Part shown: positions 1-8,413 of the stretch, piece by piece
Layout of the letters: every line of letters starts with the position of its first letter
Position numbering within the stretch: position 1 is the stretch's first letter
Assembly: GCA_024196135.1 (NCBI GenBank)
Contig: JAMQCK010000739.1
Span: 1 to 16,768 of the forward strand
Origin: Pleurotus ostreatus/Saccharomyces cerevisiae fusant
Taxonomy: Eukaryota > Opisthokonta
Direction: 5' to 3'
Length of the DNA: 16,768 nucleotides
Notes under the pieces: generated by a model
The model's database searches: none
Seen by the model: only the letters and a program-made list of their open reading frames with translations
What the model was told of the DNA's origin: nothing
Position numbers and translations under genes: made by a program

Positions 1-297
1 ACGGTGCTCTCGGAGGCACGCCCAGGTGAGTGCTATTGTCTGTATTGCCGGGCATACCGCCTGTACTTGCCAGACCCGCTGACCCTTGTCTCCTTGCCTC
101 TCAGACACCTCAGTCGGCGCCATCGAGGACGCGTTCAGGGGGCTCAAGGCCAGTCTGACCTGCGCTGAGTGCAGGAAGGGGTTGGAGGTCCGGGTTAGGA
201 GGGCAGTGGTCGAGTGGACGATGACTTCGGTATGTCTTGATACAAGCCTATGCTTGCGGTTCTGTCGTGCTAATGAGCCGTTTAGACATCCATTTGA
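1..297 (+). CDS. 3' end of an unrecognised protein-coding gene (partial)
   Basis: This is the tail of a gene that starts upstream of the window. Three exon pieces join in one frame: 1-25, 105-229 and 286-297, ending at TGA 295-297. The introns are 26-104 (GTGAGT to CTCAG) and 230-285 (GTATGT to TTTAG, with a good branch site GTGCTAATG). The visible C-terminus, about 53 residues, starts TVLSEARPDTS, contains a Cys pair in TCAEC, is rich in Arg/Lys/Glu, and ends TMTSTSI. I see no domain. The splice sites and the uninterrupted frame across two junctions support coding, but the piece is too short to name a function. Confidence 0.5.
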
Positions 298-904
298 CCG
301 GCGCTAAGGCGGGCGATCCCCGCTAGGCTCGGGCGCTTGGTGAAGATCGGTGGCGCTAGACTGGACATTGGGTGAACTTGGTGTAATGGACGAATTTGTT
401 TATCGGTATCGTCTGACTCGGCAGACGGACGCCACTGTAGCACATCGCGTGTAGCTGAATCCTAACTCAGGATACAATGCATTCTTGTCGCGTAAGGCAG
501 CTCGTGACCCTATGTTTAGTTTGAATGCACGCGAAGGCCCGAATGGGATGGACGGGCATCAACCACCCAAAAGGGGTCGGAGAAGCAGCAGTATCACGTT
601 CCCTCAATCTCCGAACTTCTTCGGAGCTCCGTGCTAGCACTATGCTGTACCACGCAGTACAGGTCCAATGGAAGCTACACCTTTCATTTTGCGTGGGTGC
701 GGGGTAACTGAGCTCTGAAGTCCGTCTAGTCCACCCTCGGAGACACCACATCCCGGAAGCCTCTCATCATGCTCACACAGAATAGTAGCATCCACCACAT
801 AGATTAATCCAAATATTCGTGAGTCCGTACAATATATGACCTATGCACGAACCCCAGAACGTCCGTAGCTAGCCAATAACGTTAGATAAATAATCGTGAG
901 TCGT
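298..904. other. Intergenic region between two convergent gene ends
   Basis: This lies between the + strand partial gene and the - strand thaumatin-like gene, so it should hold two 3' UTRs. Short open frames on both strands have no recognisable protein features. It contains a perfect hairpin at 609-626. Near the end of the thaumatin-like gene a short direct repeat, ATNCGTGAGTC, occurs at about 815 and again at about 892, in the likely 3' UTR of that gene. Nothing else stands out. Confidence 0.5.
609..626. repeat. Perfect 7-bp hairpin in intergenic DNA
   Basis: CTCCGAA (609-615), loop CTTC (616-619), TTCGGAG (620-626). It sits in the gap between convergent genes, so it could be an RNA 3'-end structure or a chance palindrome. 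No function is shown by the sequence. Confidence 0.5.
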
Positions 905-1615
905 TTAAGGGCAGAAAGTGTGGGTGTAGGTCGCGCCGAGGGCGGACTGGCGGACAGCCGCGTGGTCGTCGGGGTTCTGGTAGGCCTGGTCGGTCGGGCA
1001 GCCGTCCGCCGCGCAGGAGACGCTCTTGCCGTCCGAGGACGAGAGGCTGGTGGGGATGTTGACATGGCCACCGACGTAGGAGAGGTCCCACGAGGTGAGC
1101 TCGCCGCCCCACTGGCCCTGGTCGCCGTAGCCGTACTCGGAGTAGATGGCCGCGGCAGTGATGCCAGCGTCGTTGCAGACGAGGCCGCCGTTGCAGGCGC
1201 CTTCGAGGTCGTAAGTCCTCAAATCCATATGTGGAGTGACCAATGCATACCAGTCTGGCAGTTGGCGCCGTTGCCGTCACAGCCGGTGCGGCCCCAAGCG
1301 CGGACGCCCTGTAAGTCATTGTAAGCCTAAGACAGTAGTCTAGTGCAGGGGTAACCTTACCAGAGCGTGGTCATCGACACCGGTGCTAGCCGACCCGCCA
1401 GGGCTGACCTTCTGGCCCCAAGCAATAGAGAGGTCGGGCTGGCCGTTGGGGGCAGCACCGACAGCGGCCCAAACATCTGAGGTATTCGTCAGACTCGTGT
1501 TCTGGCGGCAGCGCCAGAGAGACGTACCGTAAGAGCACTTGTTGACGAAGTTGATCGTGAACGCCGAGGCGGACGCCATGACGGAGACAGCAGTGAGAGC
1601 GAAGACGGCCTTCAT
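905..1615 (-). CDS. Thaumatin-like small secreted protein, copy 1
   Basis: A secreted protein of the thaumatin/PR-5-like group, often labelled 'glycopeptide' in Agaricomycete genomes. Exons on the - strand are 1615-1528, 1476-1361, 1308-1251 and 1200-905; introns are 51, 52 and 50 nt. They join in frame to 185 aa, stop TAA at 907-905. Residues 1-18 look like a signal peptide. The mature part holds WGRTGC, TGACNGG and C-terminal THTFCP, which resemble the conserved thaumatin RTGC, TGDC and FCP segments. There are eight Cys (27, 78, 85, 90, 96, 150, 155, 184), against about 16 in plant thaumatins. Related fungal proteins are placed in cell-wall and stress contexts, but the molecular activity is not established. 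Hand alignment gives about 65% identity to the copy at 4682-5399. The gene is convergent with the partial gene to its left and divergent from riboflavin kinase. Confidence 0.9.
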
Positions 1616-1705
1616 CTTGTTTGATTGAAAGTGCTGAAGATACGATGCGACGTGAAAGAAAGTAGTGAAGGTAAGTGGATGGAGAACATCGGTCGTCGAG
1701 TCCGC

Positions 1706-1713
1706 TCTTATAT
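1706..1713 (-). promoter_or_regulatory. TATA box of thaumatin-like copy 1
   Basis: On the - strand the sequence reads ATATAAGA, about 92 bp upstream of the ATG at 1615. The second thaumatin-like gene has a TATA box at nearly the same distance (86 bp), which supports the assignment. Confidence 0.6.
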
Positions 1714-1715
1714 CC

Positions 1716-2290
1716 TCGTCGCAGACCTACGGCGAGCGAATAGTGAAACGCACCACCGTCGCTAGATGTCTGATGAGACGGCCCGCAACTGCGCATATGC
1801 GACGGTCCAGTGCTGGCGGCCGCACGGCGGCACTGCGCTCGCTGCGTCGTCGAGGGTGCGTACAATGGCAGTCGCTCCACGGCCGTGGGGTAAACGGACG
1901 CGCCCTGCGGCGAGGCGGACTGTGCGTACCGAGGTGCGCCACGGCGCACATGTCGATCTGGACGCCCTTCATAATGATGCAGATCGTTAATCTCTCGTGA
2001 CGTCCGAGCCTCCCTTCGGAGACCGCTTCCGGACGCAGAGGCTGTTCATGAGAAGACAAGACGGTGAAAATACCAGCGAGCATCATCGCGTATCAGTCAC
2101 CTCGTCTCGAAAGTCGCGGGCAACAGTTGCTTCTTCGCCGACATACGCGGATGATATACCTCGGACTGTGAAGACACGTTGTGCTCTATAGCCTCACTAC
2201 AGAGCGCTTTGAAGACCTCGGGTCCCGAGCGTCGGGATGGTCAGGCCAAAATTGACAGTGACACTGGCCAATGGAGGTAAAGACCAAGAG
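1716..2290. other. Upstream region between divergent thaumatin-like and riboflavin kinase genes
   Basis: No convincing gene is seen; open frames on both strands here lack family features and overlap each other. A perfect 12-bp palindrome, CCACGGCCGTGG, lies at 1877-1888 and is followed by GGTAAA. The palindrome also creates GTGGGG at 1885-1890, which fits the short carbon-repressor (CreA/Mig1) consensus SYGGRG, but a match this short is weak evidence. The segment presumably carries control sequences for both flanking genes. Confidence 0.4.
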
Positions 2291-2294
2291 GTGC

Positions 2295-2327
2295 CACGTC
2301 ACGTTTTCGTGACGAAGTTCAACTTCG
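2295..2327. promoter_or_regulatory. Composite palindromic element upstream of riboflavin kinase
   Basis: Two perfect palindromes overlap. The first is CGTCACG (2297-2303), TTTT, CGTGACG (2308-2314). The second is CGAAGTT (2313-2319), C, AACTTCG (2321-2327). The second shares the 13-bp core GAAGTT-S-AACTTC with a palindrome at 8284-8300 upstream of the membrane-protein gene, and both lie beside TCACG sequences. The element is about 225 bp upstream of the riboflavin kinase ATG. The structure is directly visible; a role as a transcription-factor site is inference. Confidence 0.5.
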
Positions 2328-2552
2328 GAGATTGCCGGGCCAGTAGCATTCGGCTTGTCGCGCCGAAAGCCTTCCTCCCGAACTTCCATGTCCCATCCTG
2401 CTGAGTGGACTCACATCTGCCAACAAGGGCTGTCAAAGGGAATATAGAAAATTGTGTGCCGTAGGCCTGTGTGTTCACAGCTTAAAACGAATCCTTTCCG
2501 CTGCCGCTGGTACGAATAATCATTCGACCAGGTCGCGCACTTTTGTCCTTAC

Positions 2553-3161
2553 ATGGATACCCATCAGACTATACCCTCAAAACCGCCAATGTCTACCTCA
2601 CGACCCCTCGTCGTTGGTCCATCTACAGGGCCTGAACCGCCATATCCCTTGCGAATGGAAGGCAAGGTCATCAAAGGGTTTGGAAGGGGCTCCAAAGAAC
2701 TAGGAATCCCCACCGCCAACCTTCCGGTCGATGAAAGGTCGACACCGTGGATCGCTGACATCAAATCCGGAGTATACTTTGGCTGGGCTTCCCTTCGCCT
2801 GCCGTCGTCGCATCCGAACCATCCAACGCCATCATCAGAGGCAGCTTCCGGATTCAGCATATATCCCATGGTGATGTCGATTGGGTACAACCCCGTCTAC
2901 AAGAACAAGGAGCGGTCAGCGGAAGTGCACGTCCTTCACGATTTCGCGGCCGACTTCTATGGCGTCGAGATGCGCCTGTTGATCATGGGGTTCATCAGAG
3001 AGGAGAAGGACTACCCATCGCTGGAAGCGTTGATCGAGGACATCCACACGGACTGCGATGCAGCGCGCAATAGCTTGAGTCGCGAGGCTTGGGCGCTGCG
3101 GGAGACGGGGAAGGGTACGCTGGATGGTAGCTGGTTGGTGCGAGACGACAGTCGGCTTTAG
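2553..3161 (+). CDS. FMN1: Riboflavin kinase
   Basis: It phosphorylates riboflavin to FMN with ATP, the first step from vitamin B2 to flavin cofactors. The single exon encodes 202 aa. The flavokinase fold is recognisable: EGKVIKGFGRGSKELG at about residues 36-51, then PTAN at 53-56, whose Thr helps bind Mg-nucleotide in this family. Later come SIGYNPVYKN (109-118) and SAEVHVLHDF followed by FYG (122-137), in which Glu124 corresponds to the family's catalytic Glu. A low-complexity insert rich in Ser and Pro lies at about 84-100. Length is in the range of fungal monofunctional kinases, and no FAD synthetase domain is fused. The first Met (2553) was taken as start; Met13 at 2589 is an equally possible start, giving 190 aa, and neither has a strong start context. 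The gene ends 147 bp before the amidohydrolase on the same strand. Confidence 0.93.
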   Translation: MDTHQTIPSKPPMSTSRPLVVGPSTGPEPPYPLRMEGKVIKGFGRGSKELGIPTANLPVDERSTPWIADIKSGVYFGWASLRLPSSHPNHPTPSSEAASGFSIYPMVMSIGYNPVYKNKERSAEVHVLHDFAADFYGVEMRLLIMGFIREEKDYPSLEALIEDIHTDCDAARNSLSREAWALRETGKGTLDGSWLVRDDSRL

Positions 3162-3308
3162 CGCGCCGTGACCGGAGACGAAGTGATCCGCGCGGTCCTT
3201 GCATGCTTCCTTCGCGGCGTCTCTCATGTCAACTTCGCTCACGAGCGGCTTGCCAATGATATTCTGTCATAATGGAAAAGCAACTCTCCTCCTACCTCCA
3301 ACAGCTCT

Positions 3309-4537
3309 ATGACTATGCAGGTAAGTTGTTCTGGATACGCGCATGGTCATCTAAAAGTTTGCCGCCTGAAGTTCTCCCAGCTGAAGAAGATCGACGTTCA
3401 TCATCACTACTTCCCGTCTACTTTGTCTTCTGACAAGAAAGACGCCGCAGCTCGCCTCGGATGGCGGCCGCCTGCTGCTAACCTGCCCTGGTCTCCCGAA
3501 GTCAGCCTTGCGTTCATGGACAAGGCAGGAATCGATATGGCAATCCTCTCCTTCCCCGGCTTTCCCAGCAATGACAGCAACAAGGAGCTGGTTTCTGCGC
3601 GCAATCAGGAGATGGCAGCAATCTGCGCACTTCATCCAACGCGCTTTGCTTTCTTTGCAAGTCTGCCGCATTTGGCTGACACTCAAGGTACGGAAAAGCG
3701 TCCAAGTGCACAGAGAACCCGCTCAAGAGCTACACTAGGATGCCTGCAGGTGATCGCACACTCCTTCGACGAATTACACGCGCAGGGTGTTGCTTTGCCA
3801 TCGTCGTGTGGCGTTGGACCTGATGCCCGTAAGCTTTTCCTATTGACATCTTGAACACCAAGTCCTGATCCCTGCACAGTATACATTGCTGACGACACGT
3901 TCGCTTCCGTCTGGGAAGAGCTCGATAGACGTCACGCTGTGGTTCATCTCCACGGTACCCAGACTCCGTCTTCAACGCCTTACCCAGGACCTTTCCTCGG
4001 TATACCCATCACGGAGGTAAGCCGTACGTCGCCGCGTAACACATCTTTTCAATGAGCATCTTTAGGTTCCCAACGAAACCTTCAAAGCCGCCGCCCACCT
4101 AGTCGTCACTGGATTCAAGCGCAAGTATTCCAACGTCAAGATCATCCTCGCCCACCTTGGCGGCAGCATGCCCTACCTAGCCACCCGGGTCGCCGCGCTT
4201 TCGCCTTACATGGGCTGTCCTTTGACACCGGATGAGATCTTGGAGGACTTCAGGAGCTTCTACTTCGACACAGCGCTGAGCACGTCCGACGTCAACCTCA
4301 AGGCGATCGAAGCCTTCGCGGGACTGGATCGTGTTATGTACGGGTCCGATTTTCCAGGTAAGTCTTCATCATATTCCGGTCGTGTTTGTGGCTTAAAATG
4401 ATACAGCGGTGCCGATTGACACCATACAGTGGTACGACGATCATCTCAACGCCTTTGCCGAGCAGAAGGAATGGAGGAAGGGAGAGCTATTGGCTGCCGT
4501 GCACGCCGGCAACATCGCGAGAATACTGCCAGAATAA
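3309..4537 (+). CDS. ACMSD-type amidohydrolase/decarboxylase (Amidohydro_2 family)
   Basis: A metal-dependent hydrolase of the aminocarboxymuconate-semialdehyde decarboxylase type; relatives decarboxylate aromatic or muconate acids such as ACMS, resorcylate or 6-methylsalicylate. Exons: 3309-3320, 3381-3687, 3739-3828, 3880-4016, 4066-4357 and 4407-4537, joining in frame to 322 aa. Introns are 49-60 nt. The N-terminus carries the H-x-H metal motif in KIDVHHHYFP (His11, His13). HLHGT supplies the next His (161), ILAHLGG supplies His212, and MYGSDFP supplies the conserved Asp277. All expected metal and acid/base positions are therefore present. Start choice: the short first exon gives MTMQLKKIDVHHH, placing the motif where the family has it; an upstream ATG at 3272 is out of phase with the downstream exon. 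The substrate cannot be read from sequence. The gene converges on the second thaumatin-like gene, with a gap of 144 bp. Confidence 0.87.
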
Positions 4538-4681
4538 CCAGTCGAATTTCCTTTACAATTGCGACCTTAAAGTACTACTACCATATAAATACCGTACAAG
4601 TAGTAGTCCGTCAATTAGCCCAATCGTTACACTCGAAGCCCTTTGTATGCTTTCTGTAGTCCCAGTGCGTATGTAGATAAT

Positions 4682-5399
4682 CTAAGGGCAGAAGGTGTGC
4701 GTGAAGCTCTCCGAGATAGAGGAGGAGCGCATCGCCGCGTTGTCGCCGTCCTGGTGGTACGCCTGGTCGGTCGGGCACGAGTTCGACGTGCAGGTGACGG
4801 AGACGCCGTCGGTCGAGGAGAGGCGCGCGGGGATGTTGACGCTGCCACCGACGAAGGAGAGGTCCCAGTAGGTGCGCTCGCCGCCCCACTGGCCGGCGTC
4901 GCCGTAGCCGAACTCGGAGTAGATGGCGTGGGCGGTGATGCCCGCGTCGTTGCAGACGAGGCCGCCATTGCAGGCGCCTAGATGAAAGGTGAGCGACAGG
5001 GCGAGAATGTATAGCTGATAGTCTTACCAGTCGCGCAGTTAGCGCCGTTGCCGTCACAGCCAGTGCGGCCCCAACCACGGATGCCCTAGAATCGCATGTC
5101 AGTACACGGGAAGTGTAAGGGGGAGCGGCTGCACGTACGAGCTGGTGGTTGTCGATACCCCAGGAGACGCTCTGGCCCGGGTTGAGTTTGGCGCCGAAAC
5201 TGACCGAGGTGTCGACCTGGCCGTTGGGGGCCTTTCCGACAGCGGGCCAGACAGCTAAAGCATTGCCCTCAGCGATCCTGTTCATCGTGACCTGCAGTGA
5301 ATGCTACTCACCGTAGCTGCACTGGTTCTTGAAGGTAATCGTGTACGCGGACGCGGTCATGGACGCGGCGAGCGCAACGAGGACGGCGGAGGTCTTCAT
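4682..5399 (-). CDS. Thaumatin-like small secreted protein, copy 2
   Basis: Paralogue of the gene at 905-1615. Exons on the - strand are 5399-5312, 5254-5139, 5085-5028 and 4977-4682, with introns of 57, 53 and 50 nt and stop TAG at 4684-4682. Exon lengths (88, 116, 58, 296 nt) equal those of copy 1, so the product is also 185 aa. Residues 1-18 form a likely signal peptide ending ASMTASA. CSYAVWPAVGKAPNGQ, WGRTGCDGNGANC, TGACNGGLVC and THTFCP mark the thaumatin-like fold, and all eight Cys match copy 1. Identity is about 65% by hand alignment and is highest in the middle and last exons. It should be exported to the wall or medium. The activity (glucan binding, antifungal or other) is unknown. 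Confidence 0.9.
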
Positions 5400-5484
5400 C
5401 TTGGAGGTGAAAGGTGTGTTGTGAGATGTGGAAGTCTCTGAGTAGTCGACTGGGCCGATGAATCCCTCAGCCCACTCCTCTGCC

Positions 5485-5491
5485 TTTTATA
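5485..5491 (-). promoter_or_regulatory. TATA box of thaumatin-like copy 2
   Basis: The - strand reads TATAAAA, 86 bp upstream of the ATG at 5399. Further upstream, CCCCT on the - strand near 5590 resembles a stress-response element, but a 5-bp match is weak. Confidence 0.6.
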
Positions 5492-5499
5492 CCAGCATT

Positions 5500-6920
5500 C
5501 CGGGGGCTGAGCGCGTCGAGCTAGGCCCTGTAGGAGGGCGCATGACCGCAGGCACCGTGAAGGTCGGCGTGCAGTAAGGGACAGCGCAGGGGAGGCGCGC
5601 GCCCGAAAATACCAGGCAGGAGGGCCAGATCGGTGGTAGCTCGAATATGCTAGTACGTGTGCCGGCGCTACGGTGCCGTGCGGGTAGATGCCAGGCGCCG
5701 CGTAATTGAGTTCTGGTAGGCGGTAAATGGACGCGGTCGACGTCGATGGTGCGGCCGTGTTGGGGTTGCGTGCTCGGGGTACCGAGGCTGGTTTCAGTCC
5801 CCGCTGTGGCTGTTAGGATTTGCGGGCACTATTCATTCAGGAACTGTATGTCGATCCGTACCTGCCGCTGTTGGTTTGACTGTGCAAGGTCTCTTGATGA
5901 CCTCGGCCAGCACGATCAAGTAGGTGGAGATGGATTAGCTGTCGTCTAAGGCCTCGGAGAGGCAGCACTTATGGGTTGCTGGTGAAGAGGACTGACAGTT
6001 GGAGTGCGCTAGCCTTACCTTGCGCATGATTTAGAATGCAAGCAGACAATGATCCTCGCCGAAGTGGAGGAAATCAACGCCGAGGAGGGCAGACCGCGGC
6101 CGCTTCAAGGGTTGCGGGCGTCAGCCCAGACGATGGCAAGGTACAAGTATAGTCGTCGAGATCATCCTAAATACAGCCGAGGGTGTTGTCGAACGTTGTG
6201 CCATGCGTTGTTCCTGTCAAGCCGGCCATGCCAGAGCGCATACGTTTCGAGAGGTGGAAGGAGCTCCGGGGAGAGGCGTCTGCTGACTCGGACTCCCAGT
6301 ATAGGATGGATTTGCAGTTGTCTTGAGTCAGGAGTATCAAGTTATACCGTTTGTCCCGCTGCTGTACAGTGGCTAAACGAGAATTCCTAGCACCAAGAGC
6401 TTGACCTTTGCATGGAGGTTCAGGTTGAGGCGCACCGGCAAAATCCGCAGGGAACGCCACATTATGCAAATAACCGAGAGCACGTGGCCGATGCTCACTG
6501 CGGCACAGCCACTACCATCCGCGCCGAAGGTCTTGATTCTTCCCTTCATCTCGACGCGGATGCAAATACGCCTCCAAGTTCATTCTCTGTTCATAGGTGC
6601 TCTTAGAAAACATTCCGAAATAGTGCAGGACTTTCGTACCGTACCACACATCCCATCCCTCTCGAATGTTCACCGGCTTGGATCTTACTTTATTCGACCA
6701 GCAACGACGAGGCTATCCCCACGACTCACGAAGGTTTCGGAGAGCCTTGCACCGGTACTCATAAATTGGACAAAGTCTCGCCGGTTTCTCAGCTTTCCTA
6801 AGATGTCTAGCAATCCCGCGCCTCAGGCTGACTGTAACCACGGTGAAAACGGGCGTTGGTAGGCAGACGCTCTTCGGAGGAGTGAGACTGCTTCCTACTA
6901 TCCGTGTCTTACTCACTTAT
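5500..6920. other. 1.4 kb intergenic stretch without a convincing gene
   Basis: This lies between two divergent genes for secreted proteins. Open frames up to about 150 codons exist on the + strand (for example 6049-6390 and 6401-6862), but their composition is random-looking, codon use lacks the third-position C/G bias of neighbouring genes, no signal peptide or motif is visible, and they overlap equally plausible frames. No tRNA or repeat was recognised. It probably holds the two promoters plus spacer; an unannotated non-coding RNA cannot be excluded. Confidence 0.5.
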
Positions 6921-6927
6921 GTCTTTC

Positions 6928-6969
6928 GGAGGGCCTTCCCCCGGAGGGGGATATATAAGCAGGCCCTCC
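6928..6969 (+). promoter_or_regulatory. TATA box within nested inverted repeats
   Basis: TATATAAG at 6952-6959 is a strong TATA box for the secreted-protein gene that starts at 7163. It is enclosed by a perfect 9-bp inverted repeat, GGAGGGCCT (6928-6936) and AGGCCCTCC (6961-6969). Between the left arm and the TATA box is a second inverted repeat, TCCCCC (6937-6942) and GGGGGA (6946-6951). The predicted 5' UTR of roughly 175 nt is rich in C, A and T, with CCAACCAACC near 7110. The TATA role is likely; a role for the inverted repeats is inference. Confidence 0.6.
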
Positions 6970-7162
6970 TCGTCCTTCTTTCCCCACCAACCACTTGCTC
7001 TCATTCATCCACCGAGCGATACTCGACTATCAGCTATCAGCTAAAGCGCACAAACAACACTTCACTCAGCGCCTAAACACCCATCAGCACTTCACCAACT
7101 GACTTAACCAACCAACCAACCTTAACGGCCAGCGACATAAACCTTCTGCTTTACCCACCACA

Positions 7163-7979
7163 ATGCGTTTTTCTACGCCCCTCTTTGTCGCCGCCGCCAT
7201 CGCTAGCGTCGTTGTCGCCTCTCCGATACCCGTTACACCGGAGCTCGAGACTCGAGTGCACGACTGTGGCCCCGGCACCAGCTGTTTTACGGTGCCCGGG
7301 CTGCTGGCCCAGCTGCGCAACGACCTTACTGCGCCGTTCCAGAAGCTGCGTACGTACCCCTCCCCCCAAGCACGTTCGCCATCGTATTGACAGGCTCGCA
7401 GGTTACATCAATGCCAACAACGCCACGGCGGAAAACATAGACTCGGTCCACGACGACGTCAGAAGCTCGCTGATCAACGCTATCGAGACGCTCACGTCCT
7501 ACGTCGGCGCGAATGCGCCCACCCTCGGTTCAATCGACGGTGGTGGTATCATGACCGTAGATCAACTTGCCAAGCTCGTCGCTGGTGATCTTCATGTGTG
7601 TTTTCTTTCCATTCTTGCTGCGTTCCTCGCTGACGAGACGTTCGCCAGTATTACTCCGGTGACCTCGCTAGACTTGAGGATCACTATGATCATGACGACG
7701 AAGCTGCTCAAAGCCTCATCCAGGACACCGGGTGAGTAACCTACCCCAACGTTGCCGCCTGCCCTTTACTGACTTCCATTCAGAGATAAACTCGGTGACC
7801 TGCTCCTCGCCATCTCCGCCCAATGTGAAGCCGTCGACGATGCGAGCAATTTCCTCGCTGCCGTCCGCATTGACACCAATGACATCAAGCAAACCGTTCT
7901 TGACCTTGGCACCACCACCCTCGGCAACATCCTCAGCGAGGATACGTCCAACGACTCCGATGCGAACTACGAGCAGTGA
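7163..7979 (+). CDS. Unrecognised secreted protein
   Basis: I do not recognise the family. Exons are 7163-7349, 7402-7595, 7649-7731 and 7784-7979, joining in frame to 219 aa; introns are 50-53 nt, the last with a canonical TACTGAC branch site. Residues 1-19 form a classical signal peptide (MRFSTPLFVAAAIASVVVA). The mature protein looks mainly helical and acidic. Two Cys lie near the N-terminus (35 and 41) and one at 169. Possible N-glycosylation sites are Asn69 (NAT) and an NDS near the C-terminus. A cluster of His and Asp, DHYDHDDE, lies near residues 138-145. The size and helical look recall small secreted wall proteins such as HsbA-like proteins, but I cannot show that relationship. The strong TATA promoter suggests a regulated, possibly highly expressed gene. 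Confidence 0.8.
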
Positions 7980-8280
7980 GCTCTGACGGGCCGCGTCGTA
8001 CGCACTGGAAGTCTACGGAATACGAAACCCACAATCACGGACATATTCTGCGAATATGCGATGTACTACCACGACGCACTAGCCGCTGCTTTGGACAGCA
8101 TGGCCTCATACCACCATAGATTATATACCTACGGCAATGAATAACTTTAAAACAACATTCGTGAACATCAGGGATATGCTGGGAATTCCCTTTAGACTGC
8201 ATTTCTCTCTGGTATCCCATTCCACGATCAAGCGTCTTGGCACATACTGCTTCCTTGAGCCCATCTTTCCTCAGTTCCCT
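7980..8280. other. Intergenic: 3' UTR of the secreted-protein gene
   Basis: No gene is visible. The first part should be the 3' UTR of the gene ending at 7979. It contains a perfect hairpin 63 nt after the stop codon: CATATTC (8042-8048), TGC, GAATATG (8052-8058). The rest leads into the promoter of the membrane-protein gene. Confidence 0.45.
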
Positions 8281-8283
8281 GGT

Positions 8284-8322
8284 TTGAAGTTGAACTTCAA
8301 CTTGTCACGTACTTTCCACGTG
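8284..8322. promoter_or_regulatory. Palindrome plus CACGT sites upstream of the membrane-protein gene
   Basis: A perfect palindrome, TTGAAGTT (8284-8291), G, AACTTCAA (8293-8300), is followed by TCACGT (8305-8310) and an E-box CACGTG (8317-8322). The 13-bp core GAAGTT-S-AACTTC recurs upstream of riboflavin kinase (2314-2326), also beside TCACG. It ends about 113 bp before the ATG at 8414. The sequence match is direct; regulatory function is inferred. Confidence 0.5.
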
Positions 8323-8413
8323 CGAGCCACTGGAATCAGTCCGGTGCCGGGCCGAGTGCCCCCTGTCTCTCCCCGCGACATACGGTTGCAACAGTTTCCT
8401 CTGGGTCGCGGTC

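Noticed and set aside
896..1324. 142-codon + strand open frame
   Set aside because: It is antisense to exons 3 and 4 of the first thaumatin-like gene; openness reflects the strong codon bias of the true gene.
3272..3320. Earlier ATG at 3272 as start of the amidohydrolase
   Set aside because: Its frame leaves one extra base at the GTAAGT donor and does not join the HHH exon in frame, unless a 35-nt intron is assumed, which is shorter than any other here.
2553..4537. Operon or cofactor link between riboflavin kinase and the amidohydrolase
   Set aside because: They are close and on one strand, but the amidohydrolase family uses a metal and not flavin, and fungal genes are normally transcribed separately.
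4643..4981. 112-codon + strand open frame
   Set aside because: Antisense to the last exon of the second thaumatin-like gene, the mirror of the case at 896-1324.
6049..6862. Two + strand open frames (6049-6390 and 6401-6862) in the large intergenic gap
   Set aside because: Random-looking composition, no codon bias like that of neighbouring genes, no motifs, and no splice structure linking them.
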